This document shows positions 34,657 to 46,944 of a stretch of 64,000 bases of DNA, piece by piece. The stretch spans positions 3,410,001 through 3,474,000 of the forward strand of contig NC_051100.1 in the NCBI RefSeq assembly GCF_901709675.1, given 5' to 3'. The first letter of the stretch is position 1. The number at the start of each line of letters is the position of its first letter. Below the pieces are notes generated by a model. It ran no database searches and had not been told where the DNA came from. It saw nothing but the letters and a program-made list of their open reading frames with translations. The stretch comes from Syngnathus acus (Eukaryota > Chordata > Actinopteri > Syngnathiformes > Syngnathidae). The position numbers and the translations under genes were made by a program.

Positions 34657-36453
34657 GGAACGTAAAATTTGAAGAAAAAAAAAAAGCCTCATGAAGGCAG
34701 GCCAGAACATGAATAGGAAATCTGCCATTTTGGTTGAAAACAATCAACTGGGTTATTTCCAAAATTGATGCGCCACCATAAAACCGAAAAGTGTAATATG
34801 TGAGCTCCACTATACCCAATTTCCTTTAACCTCCGCACACTCGCATTGAGTCCTCCATTGAATGCATCATTTAAGTTTCCCACTTAGGTGTGGGAGTGCA
34901 AGGACCCGTTCATCACACTCGAAAAAGCCAGAAGCTGCTTAGCCTCAAGGCAATCGGCCTTATTTGTGGTTGCTTTTGAGTCGTCATCCACTCGGCAGTA
35001 GGAGGTGTTTGTTTGCTATTTATGAATCACGCCGAGGCAGAAGGTCGGGCTTCGGTCAGGTGTCTGGCGGAGGGGCGAAGACCCTCGAGGTGGGCGACAA
35101 AGCATGAGTGAGTCATATGATCTGCGTCCTTGGCCTTCGCACACACTCACCAAAGAGGATTGGGAACAAAAGCTGAGTGTATTCTTACCGCAGTCATGAG
35201 CGCCAGCAATTCCCTAAGAAGCTTTTTTCGTTTCATTAATGCTGTAAAAGTCTCAATATGAATTTCACCTTAAATGTGATTCAAAGAGAGGGAAAAAATT
35301 ATTATAAAAATATTTGAATACGTTCTTTTATTTTGTATTGAAAAAATACAAAGAATTAAAAGATCCAGGTGGATTTTGGGGATGCTCTTATTTGTCTTCG
35401 ACCCTTTTTAATCGCCTCCAGCTCGAGATGGGGGGAAAAAAAATTCAACGCCCACCGCGACGTGATGGAGTCGACTTTAAGAGGCGGCCCGGCGGGGATT
35501 CACATTCACATTTGCACGTTGCTCATTTCAGCTGGAAATCATATTAGCCTTGGCGGGCTTGAATTGAAGCGTGGAGAACATTTAAAGGAGAAGAGCTCGT
35601 AGGAAAGAAGCGCAAAAAAGGAAGCCGTGGACAGACGGACGCACGGTAAACGATCAAACGCACTTGAAGGCATCGGATGAAAGCGCAGGAGATGTCAGTC
35701 ACGTCCTTGGCCGTGACGGGGGAAATAAAAATGTTCACAGAGGAGGGGGGCGGGGGTCACTGAGAGTTCAGCATCCTCAACATCAAACCGGTCAAGGTGA
35801 TGCTCTGATCAAACGCAATCAACCAATTAATCAATCGACCTTACGCGTTGTGCAGTTCATCTTGTGACTACTTGTCAGAATTTTGGGGGAATATAATGTT
35901 TCAATGCGGATTTTTCCATTTTGTGACCTATTGACCCCTTTATTGACTATCTAGCGATCGATTGATCTATCATATACATATCTCCTGTTTCTCTGACCCT
36001 CACCCCTCGGTGGAAATCATCCCCTGTAATCTTCTAACACATGACATCATTGTCGTTATGTCTCCTCTTTCACCGATAAATCTGGCAGGTGGCGTCCATT
36101 GTAGCCAGGAGAAAGGCCCTCATATTGAGTTTCCAGGCGTGTGAGGCGGCAGGATGTAGCGGGCGGGGGATCTCACCTACCTGCAAGTTCAAACCATGAC
36201 CTCCACCAGATACTCCTGAAGGCCCAAAAATACATTAATTTTGAATCTATAAAAGAATTTCTTGATGTTAACCATTAAAAATATCACTAACACAAACTGA
36301 GTAACTCCATTTCACTGTTTTCCACTCCAAGTGCCACTTTTGGCCAAATATTTTTAGTTTTGCCTTACTAGTTAGTATTCAAGTGTTTATTCTGTGGCAG
36401 CGCCCCCTGGCGGAGCTCCAGCGATTTCACTCAAGCGAGCTTTAACTGCGTGA

Positions 36454-36750
36454 CCCCGCCCCCCCACATCCTGCAAGCGGGCTCCCCGGGTGAGCACGCC
36501 GAGCACTCTCAGCACTCGAGCAGCCTCAGCCTCAGCCTGAGCCTTTTTGGACGACAACGAGCTGGAGAACCGCCGACGGTGGGAGACACTTTGGTGCAGG
36601 AGATTAACCCAACGGAACTCGCTTTAAAGAACGGCGAGAAAAGTGGAATGTTATCGTACGGTTGCCACGGAAGTTTCACTCGGATATACGACCAAGTGTC
36701 GTGGTCATTGTTGAAAGTGTTGTCCGGAGCTTGAAGACATCTTGTTTGAG
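36454..36750 (+). promoter_or_regulatory. Candidate remote promoter and non-coding exon
   Basis: A GC box (CCCCGCCCCC, 36454-36463) precedes a GC-richer stretch with CAGCCT hexamer repeats (about 36520-36542). This ends in a perfect splice donor, TTTGAG then GTGAGTCC at 36751. No long frame is conserved. The plus strand and position suggest an alternative first exon of lzts2, or a long non-coding RNA. Confidence 0.35.
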
Positions 36751-38475
36751 GTGAGTCCAACATTCGCTGTTTGTCAACGAAATAATGACTTGAGGCTTAT
36801 TTAACTAGTGTTGCCCCTAATTGTTTGTGGTTTGGAAAAATAAACAAAACAAAACTTGTATGGGGTTAAATAAGAGTTCATGACAACGAGGTGCGCTTAT
36901 TTAGGGGTTTACAAACTCAGGGTTGGGGACCTAAAATGGCCCCTTGGTCAGGTTGTTTTGTTATATATATATATTTTAGATATTTTGGTGCACCATTGTT
37001 TTTTTAGTTAAGATGAAAAATGTTATTTTGGCCCCAGGTGAAAATATCTTATAGTCACGTCCCTTGTATTTATGTAATTATTTGAGTGTGATAAACAATT
37101 ATTTATTTTGTGTGCGTATATTCCACGTCATCTGAGTAGTTTGTCGTCAATCTGACTGGAAATCTGTGACTAGTCCAGTGTTTTATTTCTGTGTTGTGTT
37201 TTTAATTAAGCGCTCAGTGTGTGTAAGCAGACACTATTAGCTTCACATGCTATGTGCAGCTGTTAGTGTACACACACAAACTTCCAATGTGATTGAGACT
37301 CCTGATCCCTCCAGCTGTTTTCTGTTCTTATGAAAGCCATAAGCACTAATGAAGAGGTGGAAGGTCAACAAAGATGCCGGCGAACACCGTTTGTTTTCAT
37401 GATCCCAGGCTGGGCTTACTTTAATATATAGATTACTTTGGAGTTGGGATGGAAGCCTACCAAAGAAACCCCCTACAGAGTATCTCTTCTCATCTGCGTT
37501 GAACTCGCCACGCTTGATGTGATTGGTGGACATCGGTTTTGTTGTTGAGGAAAAAAAACGACTTGTTTTGTTTGTGTTGAATGCAAACTGCATATGTATT
37601 TTTTTTTTTCACCTTTACAGTACAGCACGTGTTTCAACTTCTCATCTTGATAGCATTACATCTCCATGGGAATGCTCAAGTATCATTCCGCCTCACTACC
37701 AGGAGACCCCATATCATTCTTGGTCTATCACCAAAGCACAGGCTGGTGGGGGGTCAGGGGGGGTAGGGAGACAGTATGGTAGGACACAGGAGGCAAAGAC
37801 AAGCGGGGGATTTGCTGGTGCTGGTACGAGGTGATAACTGAGCTCCAGGTTGCAGCAGATTAAGAAGAAGGCTGGCGGGAGGCGGGCGTGCCACTGAGCA
37901 TGCATTCTAATCATCTCGAAGTAGCCGAGCGAGAGCGCCACCACGGTCACGGTCAAGTCGGTGATAGCGACGTGACGGCAGAATCGTAAAACTGTCATTG
38001 TTGCTTGTGGTGTCGTTGCCCCGGCATGGCTATACTCCCAACCGGAGCATTTCCATAGCTAAACTCTCGGTAAGGCTGATATTAGCTCTTTTAGAATCGG
38101 CAAAATTCAGGCGATTTATCCTAAAAAAATGAACAGATCTGAAATATTGAAAAAGAAAAATACATTTATCCCTATTTCGGTTTTAGACACCAAGGCCTAA
38201 CGTTGGCCCCAGCTAATGCATTGAATGCGCAGGTGTACTTAATGTTGCGCACGCACGATGAGAGCTAAATTCACAATTGATGCAAAACTGTCGCCGCTTC
38301 CACTCTGATGGCGTGGCGCCGTCTGTTCAAGACCCCCGGCGGGAGTTTTTGCATAACGCGCTCATTAGCTAAACGACAAGCTTGTCGTCTGCGCTTTCGG
38401 GAGCCATGTTGCGTAACCAGAGTAGAGCACGGCGACCATCGCTGGCATGCCAAACTGAACCCATTTGATGCTCGG

Positions 38476-38489
38476 CCACCAGGGGGCAG
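38476..38489 (+). promoter_or_regulatory. CTCF-like motif, forward
   Basis: CCACCAGGGGGCAG, identical over 14 bases to the motif at 31350-31363. It faces the reverse-oriented motifs at 42125 and 43711. Confidence 0.4.
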
Positions 38490-41400
38490 CATAACGCAAA
38501 ACTACAGTCCATTTCAGCTCTTTGCAGAGGATAAAGAATATACTTGCAGACTTACAAGTGCTGGATGGATTTTGCACACTTTTCTGGCCTTTTCTAATGT
38601 GCCGTTAACGTTGTTTGAGATTATTCCTATCTTTTGATTTGTAAATATTCCCCCCTTCCCCCAGCTATTTGCAGAAATGTTGTTTTCATGATGTAATGTC
38701 GATTATGAATGCCAGGAAACTCCACCTCACACCGGTCTTACTTTGGTCTCCTCTTTGCGGCAAATACCAAGAACTCTTCACGCAAATTAGCGCGTATATG
38801 TTGATTGTGATGTCACAATGAGCTTTACTATCTCTTTTCAATGTGTGTGCATGTTTTTTATTTTTTTTGCTAGCTATGTTGAAGCTTCCAGTTGTGCTTC
38901 TTAAGTCCCCTCAGCTGTCATATGTCGAACATCACGTCATCGTGGACAGCTGTGAGAATATTTTGGAGAAAGGCTCTCTGTGTCGCACGCCCTCACGAAC
39001 ACAACAACTGTGAGCTGCCATTTTGGGGTGAGCTTTCCAAATACAAAGCCTTAATTCTCATTTAGTTAAATAAGATCTTGAATAGAAAAGCCTCATGTTT
39101 TGATTCAGTGAAGCTCAAAACCACAGGTCCAAAGCGTAAGCACGCTAATAAGCATATTGGACATTAAATACACTGTAAAGACTGAATAATTATAGGTTTA
39201 CAGCTTTTTTTTATCGTGTCACATAAATTATTGTTGCATCGGCGATGGAGTCGATGGCGCTCCACGACCTTTATTGTTGATGTCTTTTAGAGGCAGAACA
39301 AATAGCGCGTATAAAAATGGCGTCCATTGAATTTTAAACACTGCAAGATCAAAGAGAAAATAGCGCCGGGCCTTTTTGTTTTCCATCCATTCCCCGCGTC
39401 CACCTTTTGTGCTATTCGACAGCTTCTTAATCAGCACGAGCCCTCTGAAGCCGTTTCGGCGGGGTTGAGTTTATTCCCTCATTAAATATTTAAAACCGTA
39501 CGAGGATATTAAATCACTAATTTGCGTCGTCCCAGGTACAACTCCATTAGCCACTTCACATTTAACGTGCCCGCGTTGGAAAACGTTGCCAACTGCTCGC
39601 TAGCATCCATTAGCGGGCCAGTCAGAGCGTATTTGCTCAACACAGGACTTCTTTGCTGAAACGGCATCTCAGCCCTGCATCCGTCTTAGCCCGTACTTGG
39701 TCCCGGCTAAAGCGGTCTCGCGTGTCGCCGAGTGTCAGGAGGCTGATGTACGAGGGCCCCGAATGACCCGTGCTGAAACAGCAGACCACACACACACACA
39801 ATGCAGGCACGGTTGATGGATGAGGGGAATCGGGCCGGGTACGGAGGCCCGGCACCGGAAAATCCAGATGTTTTTATTTGAGATGCGCTGATTTACTAGC
39901 CACTATTGTTTCCTCCTTCTTTGGCTCGGCAGCGTAACATTGAGTGATACCTCCATCCATTTGTTGATTTCCAAGAGGGCTAGATCCTCCTTCACATGTA
40001 CTTGGCTGGCTGGAAAATATACAAACGGTCATAAACGCAGCTGCCAGTAAGCCGTTTATAAAAACAGACCGTTCAGGTTTAAGGTTAGTGTGAATCATAA
40101 ATAATTCCCAGACATTTTATTGAATCCAAGACTCGCTTTTGTATTTCTAGCTTCAGCTACTTGTTGGCTAACGAGAAGGTGTAAACGTGTATCCGGTGCT
40201 TGTCTCGCATGGCTAGAAATCCAAAGATATTAAATTGAAGCCCAAAAAAAAAACAACTTAACTTCTGCAGCAGTCCTTTCTTGCCTGGAATGCTCTTTCC
40301 ATTGTAAAAAAATGGATTTGCTGATTCAGCAGAATGATCTTTTTCAGGATGTTACACCTCCTAAGAGGTAAGCAAGCCAAGATGCGTTGACACCCGATTG
40401 TTTGCTCACGAATCCCCACGGCCAAATTGGAGGATGCGTCTGCCAGATGACCCTGTGGCAAGATCCCTCCAGGACCCCCCCCACCCCTCCTGTGTCAGCT
40501 GACTGGCGGGTTTGTCTTGTCAAATCTCCAGAGGCGCCTGTGAAGTTTGCCTGATTTACCGAAAATGTTGGAGCCACCCGTTCGTTCTTAACAGCCGACG
40601 TGTGTTTTCATGAGAGCGTCTTTGGATTCCGTCCCAGCTTTGGTATCCGTAACATAACTCCCACTACCCTAACCCCCCCCCTCGTGAATTCCCAAGACAT
40701 CCCAGGAGGCCCTGGATGGCGTCCCGGAACATTTGGCTGTTGTCTAACATGTTTTATGAAGTGATAAGATATCATTTCACCAAGCTGTAAAGTTTACTGA
40801 GCCGTGCTACGGTTGGGGTAGGACCTTGAGGGCGGAGCTTAATAAGTTTGGCAAAAGGCTTTTGTACCCCAACAAAATGGAACCAAACAGAGAGAGACCA
40901 TACAGATTTTGATCACTCATTTGATTTGATGTCATCAAACTTGCTGACCATCTCCGGTTTCATCTTCAAATTGCATCCGCGTCTTTCTCATCTCTGCTTT
41001 ATTCCGCAGAGAATTGATTATGGAGGATTGTGTATGTCTGTTGAGTGGGATTTCTTGGAAAAGGGAGGCACGGAACGGATGACCCAAAAAAAAAAAAAAA
41101 TTGGAGGAGGACGTCTTGTGTGTGATCAGCAGAAAACTGAAATCAAGTTCTCAGCAGGAGATGCGCCGAGTGTGTCTTTGTGGGCTGAATTCTCAATGAA
41201 CTCCACCAAACAATTCTTTTCCCAAGCTTCCCTCTGGCATTTGAGATTGAAAAGATGTATTGTCTTCTCAGGCCTTTGATATTCATATCATATCAGGCTG
41301 GGGACAAGGGGAACCTCGCTGTGTTTGGGGTTCTTTGGCGTCCCCCCTCTGTCCAAAAGTGGGTCAAAGTTTATTGGAGCGTCACGTCTGAGTAGGGGGC

Positions 41401-41554
41401 TTAGGGGGCGTCCTTCGTACCAGGGACCACCCTCCGCTTTGCTGTATCAAAAGACTGCCAGTCATGAGTTAGTCGTTTGTGAGTCAACCTCGTGGATGAT
41501 TCCGGACCGCATGCCCTCAGTAATAAGGCTTCTCTGTTATTCTGTTTACACCAT

Positions 41555-41660
41555 AGGTGTCAAACCCGAGGCCCGGGGGCCCAGATACGGTCCGCCACAT
41601 CATTTTATGTGGCCCGCCAAGACAAATTGTGCATCGACTTTGTGTCAACACTAAAATTGC
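41555..41660. repeat. Dispersed repeat fragment, family A copy 2
   Basis: AGGTGTCAAACCCGAGGCCC and the following GGTCCGCCACATCATTTTAT parallel the copy at 18061-18160 in the same orientation. This copy is closer to the usual fish consensus. Confidence 0.5.
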
Positions 41661-42207
41661 AAATTGTTTTCACTTTTAAAAAACTACAGATATCGCTAGC
41701 ATTCATCTTTTCAAGATACCAACGACCTCTTTGACCTCTGACCCCTTTGAGCCGACTTCACGTTACCTTTAATACGTTTTCAATGTATTCATTTTTGGTT
41801 TTGCTGAGAAACTGTCAACCTGATGAAGGTAAAGAAGAAAAAGAGGAAGAGGGTATCGGATGAAATGAGAGCAGTGTCGTTCTGTCTCATTTTCCGGGCT
41901 GGTAAGGGATTAGCATCACTTACATAACACTCGCCCCTCTTTAACTAGCTACGCCCCTCCCAGCCTTCTCGCAAAACCACACGGTTGCCGTTGGCCTGAT
42001 TGTTAGTCGACGTCAATGCAAGTCAACCATTATAGAGCTGAAGAACATATTCTACACGACGAAATAAAGTCTCACGGCACACCTTTCGAAAAAAAAGTGG
42101 CTTTTCAGGTTCATTGTATACATTCTGCCCTCTAGTGGAAGAGCGTGTTATTGTTGTGTTTACGGTTTAGAATTGTTACGTTGTTGTTGATGTTTTTAAT
42201 CAATATT

Positions 42208-42273
42208 AGGGGTGTCACTATCACATCTTTTTGGAATCAAATATGCTATTGATTAATCTATCGAATAATCGGG
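42208..42273 (+). repeat. Dispersed repeat fragment, family B copy 1
   Basis: AGGGGTGTCACTATCACATC followed by TTTTTGGAATC and ATTGATTAATCTATCGAATA matches, in inverse orientation, the right end of the repeat at 52585-52800. Confidence 0.5.
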
Positions 42274-42667
42274 GAATTGTATAGAAGTGAGTTGAGGAGC
42301 ACAATTTAGACAGAAATGCTGCCCTCTTGGGGCACCTATAGCCAATTACACCACAGTATTTTATGGCGATTGCAGATTTTGGTGTTGTTTTCGGAGATGT
42401 TGAAGGGATGGAAAGACGATTTTGGAAGGATGAGCACATGCGTGTGTGTGTTTGTGAAGCGAGCAGAGCATAAACTTCAAAAAGAAAATCTCCACGCAAG
42501 TTAGGCACATAAAGAAAAAGGGAAAAAAAAGAGGGGATGGGGGAGTGTTGGGGCTGGATGATAGTCTATTTATAGTTTATCCCTGCTGCTGGGTTAGACC
42601 GCCTGGCCTAGTGCAGCATAGCTCAGCATCCATGTCAGTCCTCGTGTCAGTCTACATTAGCTTTGTG

Positions 42668-42702
42668 CACACACACACACTCACTCACACACACACACAC
42701 AC
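42668..42702. repeat. CA microsatellite, interrupted
   Basis: A CA run of 35 bases is broken once by CTCACT. Polymorphic length is likely. Confidence 0.8.
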
Positions 42703-45700
42703 GATTACTCTGAGGGCGTAAAAACGGCTGTCATGCAAACGTGGGAGCACTGACCTTTGCCACTTAGTCACGAGTTAAAAGAACCCACATAGTTTTTGTG
42801 AATGCAACGCCATCTTCACAGAGAAGCTTTTTAATATTTTCCTCAGTATGTGGCAATTATTTATTCAGTATACTTATAAGACCTTAAATGCGACAAGGAC
42901 TTTCCCGCTACTGTTGACGTTGGTGACTCATGGCGGCTTTCACAGACAAGGACCTCCTTTGTGTGCGCACTTAAACTCATGGACAGAATGTCATTCATTG
43001 GTGCAAATGCGTTCACAACATATACACGTGTGAAACGGTCTGCTTTTCATCACAGCTTGCTCCACATCAATTCCGCCAAAAATTGAAACGGGATCGTTGT
43101 TCCATCTGTTTTGGTGACACCGTCAGCACGTGAATGTGTGTGTGTGATTGGCATTCGCGGGGAAACGTGACTTGGCTCCAGCAAAATAGGCCTCCGCAGC
43201 CGTCGCTGAAGTCTTTTCAAGTCGTTTCTTTTGAAAGCTCCTCGAAACCAGCGGAGACAGACGCTGACAGATGCTGCAGTCGAGTGCCTTGTGGCGACTT
43301 CAGCCGTCCGTTTCATTTGCTTTTTGAACGCAGGCGTCTGTTTGTAGGAAATCGTTTGGGAGAATAAAAAAAAAAAAAAACAGATCCAGACAGACAGAAA
43401 GAACAGAAGACGTGCGAATGAAAGAGCAGCTACGGCGCACATGCACAAAAAGTATAAATGGAAATATTCCAGACGCCTTTGTTGTTTGTTCTATCTCTTT
43501 TATTTCTACCGAGCGGTCACCTTTACCGTCTGGCGGATTTGCACACTAAAGACGTATTATTTTCCAAAATGGAAGCAGTCTATTGTAGTTCCATAAACAG
43601 TGGTAGGGGGCGCTATTTATTTATTTTATTTTATTTACTCAAAGTGGTGTCTTGACATCCAAATTTAATTTGTTATTGTGGCCAAAGCGAGGAATGATTG
43701 TCGTCAGAATTCCGCCCTCTAGCGGCTGAAGGTGGAAGTGCACCAAGCCTGACTTTGGTTTCTTGTTCATTGCCGTGCACTAACAAGACAGGAGTGAAAT
43801 ATAACCCGCAGATGGATCTGTCAGAGCGCCACTCGCCAACGCCGGTTCCCACACATCTTTTTCTTTACCGCCAAGACGAATGGCTCTCATTAATCACGGC
43901 CGTTTGTCTTGTGTCGTAAGTTTGGAGGTCAGTTGATTAAAGCTTGTTCTCGGCTCGGTTGCCAACTCCCCTCTGCTTTGCTTCTTGTGATGACTCGGGC
44001 ATCTTCTGCCACGTAATCCCCGTCGAATAAAAGTCGGGAATTGAAGCAGCAAATCATGTTTTATGTACGCGTGCTTACACAATGGAAAAGTGGGCCAAGC
44101 ATCACACGGGGCAAATTATGACAACAAAGAAGCTTGCCTTTTTTTCTTTTTTTTTTTTTTTCCAACATTACAACAAGCAGCCATGGAATACATTAGAAGA
44201 TTCCTGCTCGTTTGAGTAACAACAACAAAAAAAAAGGACACAATACACTTTTTAACACATTGTAAACGACCCCCCCCCTCCCTTGGCAAAATTATTAGCG
44301 TAAAATGTAAAGAAATGTAATTTTTTTGGATAAAATCTCACAGGGTAATTTATGCCCCTTTGCAAGACCTTGAAGCCCAACTCGCAACCTCCTCAGGAGG
44401 TAATGATCGCTCCATCTCCTCTTGACTTTTTGATTGACAGCTCCCACTTTCTCCTTCCACCTTCTCCTGCCAAGATGGAGCGGCATAACTCTCCAAAATG
44501 GCAGAATGCTTTAAAGACCCGGGCTGACCTTCTACAAGATGCGTGACCGCGAACGTCTCCACGACGAGCGGCGTAACCTTGCTAACCGTCAAAGTTGGCA
44601 CCAGATCCTCGTTTTAAGTGCGGTGACCGCTGTGAGGACATATGTTGCCGCAGCCTTGTAATCTATCTAACAGTAGGATTAATAGTCTCACTCTAATCTA
44701 CCGTCAGACCCTCAAACGGGCAGGGTGACGCGAGGTTACGCGGCTTTTGATAATCAGAAGATCAGAATCTGGTCTATTGGCGAGCAAGGCTCAAAAACAT
44801 GATGACAGCTATGGCAATTATCAATCCATATATTCATTTTTACCTAATCCATCCGATTGCTGACCAATCAATCAACCTGCTACCTGACTAATATTGGAAA
44901 AAAATGAATAGTAAGTGAAAAAAGTTCATGCAGAATAAATGTAAAGGAGTTGTTTAAATCATCTTGCAATACGCATTGTCGCCAGATAGGGGCAGTATTA
45001 CCCACTCGCAATCCTCACCTGCTTTCTGCTTCCATAATAATTAGCATACATCTGAAGACGTTTATTCATTTACTTTGTTAATCTGTGCAGGTTATGATTC
45101 ATTTCAGTTCTGAAATTTCACCCCAAAGCCATTTCCGTCACTAATTTGATGTGATTTGTGTAAATTGGGGCCGAGTCTTTGAAAGAGGGTCGGGTTTGAA
45201 TGTGCATGTCACTCAGAATACAGGTTGAGCCTGACCTTATCAACTCACGGGGGGGGGGGTCCGAGATGCGCGTTTAGATAAGCGTGTGCGGACAACAACA
45301 CAACGGCAGCTGTCTTTCCATCCTCCTTCCAGCGTTTCTCCATCACAGGCTTCCTTGTTTGCTCGTGTCCGGGCCCAGCTGTGCCCGTCCTTCAGTAGAC
45401 CGGAAGGATTTGTGTTGACATGGTCCCTCTCGTAGTACAAATGGCTCACTGTCTTTTATTTTGGGTCGGGACCCCCTTTTGTTTGTGTTTTTTTTAAATT
45501 AAGAACAACTGCACTGTATTGTATAAAAAGAGAATGTAAAAAAAAAAATGGTTTAGTGATAGAAAAATCGGTCGGGATTGCGGAGTAGTTACTGACTGTC
45601 CATTTCACTCCTGACATTTTTATTTCTTGACACGTCCACATGCTGAAATTCAAACACACACGCACGCAGGCGGGCTCAAAAGCTTTTTTGTGTTACTCTT

Positions 45701-45839
45701 GGTGACGAGGTGGCCCGTGTTAATGGCACCAAAGTGCCGAGCGGGAGAGCTAAAGTGAACTTTCTTCTCACTTGTTGACCACCAAGGGACTCATGCGAAG
45801 TACATGTAAAGTTTAAGTAAAAAGTTGAAGTGGAAAAAG

Positions 45840-45864
45840 CACACACACACACACACACACACAC
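45840..45864. repeat. CA microsatellite
   Basis: A perfect 25-base CA run lies in the spacer upstream of lzts2. Confidence 0.85.
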
Positions 45865-46619
45865 GTCTGCTCTTGTTCAACATTACTCAGCTCTTACTAG
45901 TTGTCCACTTTGGCACTCAACAAGAGTCAGCACCGTGTGTGTGTGCGTGTGATCTGTAAATAGCCTGATGCTGAAACAGTTGGTGCATTAATCACGTGCA
46001 TTAGCAGGAGTCAGCCTCGTTTCAGCATCCCGACGGCGGTGGATCAGGTTGCACAAAGCCTCGGCGTGTGCTTCTTCGCTCTGCTCATCTATGAAGAAAG
46101 ATGTTTGAGCATTTATGTTTTATGACGGAAATCCAGTTTAGGCTCCATAAATTACTAGTTGGGGAGTATTCGTGTTACTAGCGCGGTGATAGTTGACTTG
46201 TAAAGTTTAATTGCGCCGAAAGTCGAGCCCACGGTGGGAAAACATTTTTTTTAGGAGATGGTGGTTTAAAAAAGATATCAAATAAACGCTCACACGGCTT
46301 TCCGTGCGTCACATTTTTATCGGCGATTATGATTTGCTTTGTAAACCAACGCCTTCGCTCACCTCCAGACGCAAGATGGAACGTTATGTAATTTATCCCA
46401 CGTGGGTTCATCGTTCCGCCCTCGCCGCCTACCCCCCGTTGTGAAACTCCTCACCTTATTAATGTTAATAATTTCAACACAGAGTGGTGGGTGACGATGA
46501 TTTAATGCAAATGCTTGAATACACTCTGTAAAAAAAAAAAGACATGATCTTATGCGGGAGTTGGTAGACAGACGTTGGTCCAAAAATGGAAGTTGGAGGT
46601 GTGTGTGTGGGGAGTAAAA

Positions 46620-46944
46620 GATGGAAACAAGAGGAAGAAGAGGGGGGGGGCGTTAGACAAAAGTGAGGGAGGGAGCGGGAGGAGTGAGTTGGGGGGGTGG
46701 GGGCGGTGCTAATGCAGGCAAGAGGGGAGGCAGCGCAGAGAGGAGTGCGAGCAGGACAGGAGAGGAAAAGAAAAGAGGGGCGTCCGTTTTTGAAAAGTGT
46801 CAGGATATGAAGAAGTGGCGGAGTGACGCAGAGGCGGCGGCGCCGGGGAGACGTTAACGCGGCAGCACCCGCAGCCACCGGACTCATTTTGACTTTCCCA
46901 CCCGAAAAGGAGCACAGAGGCAGAGATGCAAGGCTCTCACCGGG
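46620..46944 (+). promoter_or_regulatory. lzts2: Probable lzts2 promoter and leader exon
   Basis: A purine-rich, GC-rich block (about 46620-46920) with CpG-containing words ends in a consensus donor, CCGGG then GTGAGT at 46945. The next strong acceptor in front of the lzts2 start codon is at 53447-53448. This suggests an untranslated first exon and a 6.5-kb intron. An ATG at 46926 would open an upstream frame that, after splicing, overlaps the lzts2 start. Confidence 0.5.

Larger units (their letters stand above)
31024..36450. other. Gene-poor spacer, left part
   Basis: No gene is recognisable. Contents: CTCF-like motif (31350-31363), a further CTAGCGG-type motif near 32727, ATT trinucleotide run (about 33913-33927), a MITE relic (34608-34656), and a reverse CTCF-like motif (36400-36413). 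Confidence 0.5.
36751..46600. other. Gene-poor spacer, right part
   Basis: I see no protein gene and no trace of mrpl43 or twnk. Contents: CTCF-like motifs at 38476-38489 (forward), 42125-42138 and 43711-43725 (reverse); repeat fragments at 41555-41660 and 42208-42273; CA microsatellites at 42668-42702 and 45840-45864. The many short open frames are consistent with chance. Confidence 0.5.
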
